DNA of 64,000 bases, from NCBI RefSeq assembly GCF_902499175.1, contig NZ_CABVQC010000035.1, positions 25,232-89,231 on the forward strand, in the 5' to 3' direction. A program made the translations under genes and the position numbers. Positions 55,922-64,000 of this stretch are shown here, in pieces (position 1 is the stretch's first letter; every line of letters starts with the position of its first letter). The stretch is from Burkholderia aenigmatica. GTDB taxonomy: Bacteria > Pseudomonadota > Gammaproteobacteria > Burkholderiales > Burkholderiaceae. The notes below the pieces were generated by a model, which was not told the origin of the DNA, did not search any database, and worked only from the letters and a program-made list of their open reading frames with translations.

Positions 55922-58900
55922 ATGGATTTCTCCCGATTCTTCATCGACCGGCCGATCTTCGCGGTCGTGCTGTCGATCGTCATTTTCGCGATCGGCCTGA
56001 TCTCGATTCCGATGCTGCCGGCCGGCGAGTACCCGGAAGTCGTGCCGCCGAGCGTCGTCGTGCGGGCGACGTACCCGGGCGCGAACCCGAAGGAAATCGC
56101 CGAATCGGTCGCCGAACCGCTGGAAGAGGCGATCAACGGCGTCGAAGGCATCATGTACATGAAGTCGGTCGCCGGTTCCGACGGCAGCCTGCAGGTCGTC
56201 GTCACGTTCCTGCAGGGCGTCGATCCCGACACGGCCGCCGTGCGCGTGCAGAACCGCGTGAGCCAGGCGCTGTCGCGCCTGCCCGACGAGGTGCGCCAGT
56301 ACGGCGTGACCACGCAGAAGCAGTCGCCGACGCCGCTGATGTACGTGAGCCTCTATTCGCCGGACAACAGCCGCGATTCGCTGTACCTGCGCAACTACCT
56401 GACGCTGCATGTGAAGGACGAGCTGTCGCGGCTCACCGGCATCGGCGACGTCGGCGTGTACGGCTCGGGCGACTACGCGATGCGGCTGTGGCTCGACCCG
56501 AACCGGCTCGCGTCGCGCGGGCTGACCGCGAGCGACGTGATTGCCGCCGTGCGCGAGCAGAACGTGCAGGTGTCGGCCGGCCAGCTCGGCGCCGAGCCGT
56601 CGCCGAAGAAAAACGACTTCCTGCTGTCGATCAACGTGCGCGGCCGGCTGCGCACGGCGCAGGAGTTCGGCGACATCGTGCTGCGCAACGGCGGCGACGG
56701 CCAGGTCGTGAAACTGTCCGACGTCGCGCGCATCGAGCTCGGCGCGGGCGATTACACGTTGCGCTCGTATTTCAACAACAAGCATTCTGCCGTGGTCGGC
56801 ATCTTCCTGTCGCCGGGCGCGAACGCGCTCGAGGTCGCGAAGGCCGTGTACGCGAAGTTCGACGAACTGTCGAAGCGCTTCCCGCCCGGCGTCGCGTTCC
56901 GACCCGTGTGGGATCCGACCGTCTTCGTGCGCGAATCGATCCGCGCGGTGCAGCACACGCTGATCGAGGCCGTCGTGCTGGTCGTGCTCGTCGTGATCCT
57001 GTTCCTGCAGACCTGGCGCGCGTCGATCATCCCGCTCGTCGCGGTGCCCGTGTCGGTGGTCGGCACGTTCGCGTGGCTCTATCTGCTCGGCTATTCGATC
57101 AACACGCTGACGCTGTTCGGGCTCGTGCTTGCGATCGGGATCGTCGTCGACGATGCGATCGTGGTGGTCGAGAACGTCGAGCGCAACATCGCTCAGGGGC
57201 TGAGCCCGCGCGACGCCGCGCACCAGGCGATGCGCGAGGTGTCGGGGCCGATCGTCGCCATCGCGCTCGTGCTGTGCGCGGTGTTCGTGCCGATGGCGTT
57301 CATGTCCGGCGTCACGGGCCAGTTCTACCGGCAGTTCGCGGTGACGATCGCGATCTCGACGGTGATCTCCGCGATCAACTCGCTGACGCTGTCGCCCGCG
57401 CTCGCCGCGAAGCTGCTGCGCCCGCACGGCGCGCCGAAGGATGCGCTCACGCGGGGGCTCGATCGCGCGTTCGGCTGGCTGTTCCATCCGTTCAACCGCT
57501 TCTTCGACCGCAGTTCCGATCGCTATCACGGCTTCGTTGGCCGCACGCTGAAGCGGCGCGGCGTGGTGTTCGCGGTCTATACGGCGCTGCTCGCGGCGAC
57601 CGCGCTGCTGCTCAACGCGGTGCCGGGCGGCTTCATCCCCGTGCAGGACAAGCTGTACCTGTTCGCGGGCGCGAAGCTGCCGGAAGGCGCATCGCTCGCG
57701 CGCACCAGCGAGGTGACCGAGCAGATGACGAAGATCGCGCTCGGCACCGACGGTGTCGAGATGGTGCCGGCGTTTGCCGGGCTGAATGCGCTGCAGGGCG
57801 TGAACACGCCGAACATCACGAACTCGTACGTGATCCTGAAGCCGTTCGATCAGCGCCACCGCAGTGCCGCGCAGATCAACGCGGACCTGAACGCGCGCTT
57901 CGCGGCCATCGGCGGCGGCATTACCTATGCACTGATGCCGCCGCCGATCCAGGGCCTCGGCAACGGCTCGGGGTATTCGCTGTACCTGGAGGATCGCGGC
58001 GGGCTCGGCTACGGCGCATTGCAGAACGCGCTCACCGCGTTCCAGTCCGCGGTCGCGAAGACGCCGGGGATGAGCTACCCCGTCAGCTCGTACCAGGCGA
58101 ACATCCCGCAGCTCGAGGTGAAGGTCGACCGCTTGAAGGCGAAGGCGCAGGGTGTCGCGCTGACCGACCTGTTCAGCACGCTGCAGGTTTATCTCGGCTC
58201 GATGTACGTGAACGACTTCAACCTGTTCGGCCGCGTGTACCGCGTGATGGCGCAGGCGGATGCCGGCCACCGGCAGACGGCCGCCGACATCGCGAACCTG
58301 CGCACGCGCAATGCGAAGGGCGAGATGGTGCCGATCGGCTCGATGGTGACGGTGGCGCCCGCGTACGGGCCCGACCCGGTGGTGCGCTACAACGGTTATC
58401 CGGCCGCGAACCTGATCGGCGACGCCGATCCGAAGGTGATGTCGTCGTCGCAGGCGATCGAGAAGCTGCAGCAGATCGCGAAGGACGTGCTGCCGCCGGG
58501 CATCACGCTCGAATGGACCGACCTCAGCTACCAGCAGGTCACGCAGAGTAACGCGGCGATCGTCGTGTTCCCGCTCGCGGTGATGCTCGTGTTCCTCGTG
58601 CTTGCCTCGCTGTACGAGAGCTGGACGCTGCCGCTCGCGGTGATCCTGATCGTGCCGGTGTGCATCTGCGCCGCGCTGTTCGGCGTGTGGCTGTCCGGTG
58701 GCGACAACAACGTGTTCGTGCAGGTCGGTCTGGTCGTGCTGATGGGGTTGGCGTGCAAGAACGCGATCCTGATCGTCGAGTTTGCACGCGAGCTCGAAAT
58801 CCAGGGCAAGGGCGTGATCGAGTCCGCGCTCGAAGCGTGCAAGCTGCGGCTGCGCCCGATCGTGATGACGTCGGTCGCGTTCATCGCGGGCTCGGTGCCG

Positions 58901-59095
58901 CTGCTGATCGGCGGCGGCGCGGGCAGCGAAGTGCGGGCGGCCACCGGCATCACCGTGTTCGCGGGGATGCTGGGCGTCACGCTGTTCGGGCTGTTCCTGA
59001 CGCCCGTGTTCTATGTGGCGATCCGCAAGCTCGCGGGCGGCACACCGGCCGTGTGGAGCGAACACCACGGCACCCTCGAAGGAGAAAACCGATGA
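55922..59095 (+). CDS. RND-family multidrug efflux pump (HAE1)
   Basis: A 1057-aa inner-membrane resistance-nodulation-division pump. It begins MDFSRFFIDRPIFAVVLSIV, the usual first TM of HAE1 pumps, with 12 TM segments and two large periplasmic loops. The proton-relay Asp pair is in LAIGIVVDDAIVVVENVERN (TM4). GLACKNAILIVEFARELEIQ carries the TM10 relay Lys. The length matches MexF/AcrB homologues. The TRAxxDVIAAVREQNVQVSAG-like segment (TASDVIAAVREQNVQVSAGQ) marks the pump class. It is coupled to the outer-membrane factor by a 4-bp ATGA overlap. Likely to expel redox-active drugs or dyes under SoxR control. Confidence 0.95.
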   Translation: MDFSRFFIDRPIFAVVLSIVIFAIGLISIPMLPAGEYPEVVPPSVVVRATYPGANPKEIAESVAEPLEEAINGVEGIMYMKSVAGSDGSLQVVVTFLQGVDPDTAAVRVQNRVSQALSRLPDEVRQYGVTTQKQSPTPLMYVSLYSPDNSRDSLYLRNYLTLHVKDELSRLTGIGDVGVYGSGDYAMRLWLDPNRLASRGLTASDVIAAVREQNVQVSAGQLGAEPSPKKNDFLLSINVRGRLRTAQEFGDIVLRNGGDGQVVKLSDVARIELGAGDYTLRSYFNNKHSAVVGIFLSPGANALEVAKAVYAKFDELSKRFPPGVAFRPVWDPTVFVRESIRAVQHTLIEAVVLVVLVVILFLQTWRASIIPLVAVPVSVVGTFAWLYLLGYSINTLTLFGLVLAIGIVVDDAIVVVENVERNIAQGLSPRDAAHQAMREVSGPIVAIALVLCAVFVPMAFMSGVTGQFYRQFAVTIAISTVISAINSLTLSPALAAKLLRPHGAPKDALTRGLDRAFGWLFHPFNRFFDRSSDRYHGFVGRTLKRRGVVFAVYTALLAATALLLNAVPGGFIPVQDKLYLFAGAKLPEGASLARTSEVTEQMTKIALGTDGVEMVPAFAGLNALQGVNTPNITNSYVILKPFDQRHRSAAQINADLNARFAAIGGGITYALMPPPIQGLGNGSGYSLYLEDRGGLGYGALQNALTAFQSAVAKTPGMSYPVSSYQANIPQLEVKVDRLKAKAQGVALTDLFSTLQVYLGSMYVNDFNLFGRVYRVMAQADAGHRQTAADIANLRTRNAKGEMVPIGSMVTVAPAYGPDPVVRYNGYPAANLIGDADPKVMSSSQAIEKLQQIAKDVLPPGITLEWTDLSYQQVTQSNAAIVVFPLAVMLVFLVLASLYESWTLPLAVILIVPVCICAALFGVWLSGGDNNVFVQVGLVVLMGLACKNAILIVEFARELEIQGKGVIESALEACKLRLRPIVMTSVAFIAGSVPLLIGGGAGSEVRAATGITVFAGMLGVTLFGLFLTPVFYVAIRKLAGGTPAVWSEHHGTLEGENR

Positions 59096-60615
59096 GCGCC
59101 GCTTTTCGTCTTTCCGCGCTCGCGATGTCGGTGACGCTCGCCGCGTGCGCGGTCGGCCCCGATTTCAAGCGGCCCGACACGGCCACGACCGCGCGGTTCG
59201 CGCGCGACGCGCATCCGGCGTCGCCGCGCGATGCGTCGCCGTCCGGTACGACGCCGGATACGCCGCCCGACGCGTCGGCCGATGCCGATGCCACGTTCTG
59301 GCGCGGCTTCGGCGATCCGACGCTGACGCAACTGATCGACACGGCGCTCGCGGCGAACCAGGACCTGCAGGTCGCCGTGTCGCGCTACGACGCATCGAAT
59401 GCGCTGCTGTCGCAGGCCACGTTCGACCGCTACCCGACGATCACCGCGAGCGGGAAGATCGGCCATCAGCTGATGAGCAAGGATCAGGCATTCGGCGCGC
59501 CGCGCAGCCAGCGCGATACGCCGACGTCCAGCGTCGGGATCAATGCGGCGTGGGAACTCGACCTGTTCGGCCGCGTGCGCCGGTCGATCGAGTCGCAGCG
59601 TGCGGAAACGGCCGCCAGCGCGGCGGACGTGCGCGCGGTGCGGGTCGCGATCGCCGGCGAGGTGGCGAGCACGTACGTCGATCTGCGCGGCTCGCAGGAG
59701 CGGCTGCGGATCGCGCGCGAGAACGCCGACAACCAGAAGCAGACGCTCGCGCTGATCAATGCGCGCGTCGGCGCGGGGCGCGGCTCCGAACTCGATGCGG
59801 CGCGGGCGCGTGCGCAGTACGAATCGACGACGTCGCGGATCGCCGTGTACGAAGCGGCGATCGGCGTCGACGAGCACCGTCTCGCGGTGCTGACCGGGCA
59901 GACACCGGACGCGCTGATCGGCCGCTTCGATCTGCCGAAGGCAGCCGCGTCGGCGGGCACGCCCGTGCCGCTGCCGGCGCTGGCCGCCGACATCGATCCC
60001 GGCACGCCGGGCGACCTGCTGCGGCGGCGGCCCGACGTCGCGGCCGCCGAGGCGCGGCTGCACGCGGCGACCGCGCGCGTCGGCGTCGCGACGGCCGACC
60101 TGTTCCCGCGCTTCACGCTGTCGGGCCTGCTCGGCAGCGCGACGAGCAGTTACGGGTTCTTCCGCGCGGGCAGCGACACGAACCTGATCGCGCTCGGCAT
60201 CGACTGGTCGTTCCTTGATGTCGGCCGCGTGCGTGCGCGGATCGCCGCGAGCGATGCGGAAGCGGCCGGGCAACTCGCGCAGTACCGGCAGACCGTGCTC
60301 GGGGCGCTGGAGGAAACGGAGAATGCGTTGCTGCGCGCCGCCCGCACGCGTGACGAGACGGACCATCTCGTGCGGGCCGCGACCGACAGCGCGCGCGCCG
60401 CGCAACTGGCGCAGGCGCGTTTCTCGGCGGGGGCGATCGACTACTACGAAGTGCTCGACGCGCAACGCACGCTGCTGCAGGCGCAGGATGCGGCGGCCGA
60501 CGGGCGGATGCGCAGTGCGGCGTCGACGGTGGCGCTGTACAAGGCGCTGGCGGGCGGCTGGCCGTCGGGAACGGGACAGGGCCCGCAAGGCCCGCTCGCG
60601 CAGTCGGGGCAGTAG
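59092..60615 (+). CDS. Outer-membrane efflux factor (OprM/NodT family)
   Basis: A 507-aa outer-membrane channel protein. A lipoprotein signal is seen (ALAMSVTLAACAVGPDFKRP, lipobox LAAC, then VGPDFKRPD, the hallmark start of OprM/NodT family proteins). Coiled-coil barrel segments follow, with repeats such as YDASNALLSQATFDRYPTIT and GINAAWELDLFGRVRRSIES, in two structurally repeated halves. Its start overlaps the pump stop (ATGA), confirming an operon. The final third ends AQARFSAGAIDYYEVLDAQR-type motifs typical of TolC-like proteins. It completes the tripartite system. Confidence 0.94.
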   Translation: MSAAFRLSALAMSVTLAACAVGPDFKRPDTATTARFARDAHPASPRDASPSGTTPDTPPDASADADATFWRGFGDPTLTQLIDTALAANQDLQVAVSRYDASNALLSQATFDRYPTITASGKIGHQLMSKDQAFGAPRSQRDTPTSSVGINAAWELDLFGRVRRSIESQRAETAASAADVRAVRVAIAGEVASTYVDLRGSQERLRIARENADNQKQTLALINARVGAGRGSELDAARARAQYESTTSRIAVYEAAIGVDEHRLAVLTGQTPDALIGRFDLPKAAASAGTPVPLPALAADIDPGTPGDLLRRRPDVAAAEARLHAATARVGVATADLFPRFTLSGLLGSATSSYGFFRAGSDTNLIALGIDWSFLDVGRVRARIAASDAEAAGQLAQYRQTVLGALEETENALLRAARTRDETDHLVRAATDSARAAQLAQARFSAGAIDYYEVLDAQRTLLQAQDAAADGRMRSAASTVALYKALAGGWPSGTGQGPQGPLAQSGQ

Positions 60616-60625
60616 CGCGGGCAGG

Positions 60626-60671
60626 GCGGTGGCGCGGCAGGCTGGCGCAATCCTGCCTGCCGCGCCACCGC
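60626..60671. terminator. 16-bp-stem hairpin between efflux operon and E1 gene
   Basis: GCGGTGGCGCGGCAGG (60626-60641) and CCTGCCGCGCCACCGC (60656-60671) form a perfect 16-bp stem with a 14-nt loop, lying exactly between convergent stop codons. The strongest terminator-like structure in the window, although a U tract is lacking. Confidence 0.7.
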
Positions 60672-60675
60672 ATGA

Positions 60676-63369
<2,694 letters not shown>

Positions 63370-63459
63370 GCAGTGTCTCCAGAAGCATAAGGCTGCGCGG
63401 GGCGACGGTCGTGGCGCCGCGACGCGCGACGGAACGCCCGCCGATCGGCGGGCAGATAG

Positions 63460-63521
63460 TTGCAATTGCAATCGTGTGAGGGCAATTGTTATCGAGGTAG
63501 AATTTAATTGCAACTGCAATT
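63460..63521. promoter_or_regulatory. Two palindromic MarR operators
   Basis: TTGCAATTGCAA (63460-63471) is a perfect 12-bp palindrome. AATTGCA-AC-TGCAATT (63506-63521) is a second perfect dyad, 22 bp before the marR start. A half-site GCAATTG lies between them (63482-63488). They cover the divergent promoters of the E1 gene and marR. Confidence 0.75.
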
Positions 63522-63542
63522 CAACGAGAGGAACGACCTGAC

Positions 63543-63998
63543 ATGAGCGCACCCGAACCCGATCTGTGGTTCTCGTTCGTCCGCGCGCACCGGACGATGA
63601 TTCGCGAGATCGAGCGCCGCCTCGCGGCGGCCGGCCTGCCGGCCTATGCGTGGTACGACGCGTTGTGGGGGCTCGAAAGCGGGCCCGACGGCACGCGCCG
63701 CATGCACGAACTTGCCGACGTGCTCGCGATCGAGCGTTACAACCTGACGCGCCTCGTCGACCGGCTCGAGCAGGAAGGGCTTGTCACGCGCGCCCGTTCG
63801 GCGGACGACGGCCGTGCCGCGTACGCGAGCATCACCGACAAGGGGCGGGTGCTGCGCAAGAAGATGTGGAAGGTGTACCAGTCGACGGTCGCGGAGCTCT
63901 TCCTCGATCAGTTCGGCGGCAAGGAGCAGGCGGCGATGGCCGCCGCGCTCGACCGCGCGACCGCCGCGGCGCGCGACGCGGCGGCCGACGCGAAGTAG
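63543..63998 (+). CDS. MarR-family regulator
   Basis: A 151-aa MarR-type winged-helix regulator. The central HTH is LADVLAIERYNLTRLVDRLE, followed by the wing TRARSADDGRAAYASITDKG with the characteristic D-x-R-x2 region. The N-terminal helix has HRTMIREIERRLAAAGLPAY, and the C-terminal helices end QAAMAAALDRATAAARDAAA. The start codon follows two strong palindromes. It is divergent from the orphan E1 gene and is its likely repressor. It ends 2 bp before the window end, so its own downstream genes are not visible. Confidence 0.92.
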   Translation: MSAPEPDLWFSFVRAHRTMIREIERRLAAAGLPAYAWYDALWGLESGPDGTRRMHELADVLAIERYNLTRLVDRLEQEGLVTRARSADDGRAAYASITDKGRVLRKKMWKVYQSTVAELFLDQFGGKEQAAMAAALDRATAAARDAAADAK

Positions 63999-64000
63999 CG

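Noticed and set aside
55715..59068. A 1117-codon open frame on the minus strand
   Set aside because: It is antisense to the RND pump gene. High GC removes stop codons in the mirror frame; the product is Arg/His-rich low-complexity sequence with no motif.

Overview
The window is about 64 kb of very GC-rich, gene-dense DNA. The codon use, the family mix (LysR, MarR and HxlR regulators, MHS-type MFS carriers, a Burkholderia-type trimeric porin, a DUF3331 protein) and the many small regulator/enzyme modules point to Burkholderia sensu lato, probably the B. cepacia complex. The accessory, metabolic character suggests a secondary chromosome. This assignment is inferred from protein types only. I see no rRNA, tRNA, CRISPR array, transposase, integrase or replication origin.

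Layout. 1-3.7 kb: the edge of a LacI regulator, a PI-PLC-like phosphodiesterase, a secreted dienelactone-hydrolase-like protein, a LysE exporter and a GNAT. 3.8-8.5 kb: a LysR regulator divergent from an M20 amidohydrolase-porin-MFS uptake module. 8.6-14 kb: Old Yellow Enzyme with ArsR, then a TetR divergent from a carboxylesterase and permease, with two identical operators. 14.2-21.8 kb: a MetR-like regulator, MFS carrier, TPR protein, AraC, amino-acid permease and a MalY/PatB-type C-S lyase. 22-29 kb: a long minus-strand redox cluster (CMD protein, DsbB-like protein with a DUF5993-like partner, TehA-like channel, Zn-ADH, flavin amine oxidase, cupin, AhpD-like protein, small monooxygenase, SDR) divergent from a GcvA-like LysR. 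30-34.5 kb: small oxidoreductase and tautomerase modules with two HxlR regulators, a third CMD protein and a HAD phosphatase.

34.5-35.4 kb is an AT-richer island. It holds a cluster of perfect inverted repeats and an orphan 99-aa beta-rich protein. 35.4-45 kb: a secreted hydrolase, a patatin, a cupin, a cupredoxin with a metallophosphoesterase, a PiT phosphate transporter with 11-bp-phased upstream repeats, and an ABC transporter (fused double permease plus ATPase with an extra C-terminal domain) lacking a binding protein. 45-46.7 kb is mostly unexplained apart from one secreted orphan. 46.8-51.3 kb: RpiR regulator, gamma-glutamyltransferase and glutamate-type symporter, which together look like glutathione or gamma-glutamyl peptide salvage.

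51.4-54.1 kb: a DUF3331 protein, a type II NADH dehydrogenase, a TetR gene broken by a 7-bp tandem duplication, and a LysR remnant. 54.1-60.6 kb: SoxR divergent from a complete RND efflux operon, with a textbook SoxR-type promoter (16-bp palindrome in a 19-bp spacer). 60.7-64 kb: an orphan pyruvate-dehydrogenase-type E1 gene divergent from a MarR gene, with palindromic TTGCAA-type operators between them.

The recurring design is a one-gene regulator divergent from a small catabolic or detoxification operon, with palindromic operators visible in the gap. The most novel-looking items are the 22-29 kb redox cluster with its DUF5993/DsbB pair, the structured island at 34.6-34.8 kb with its orphan gene, and the frameshifted tetR.
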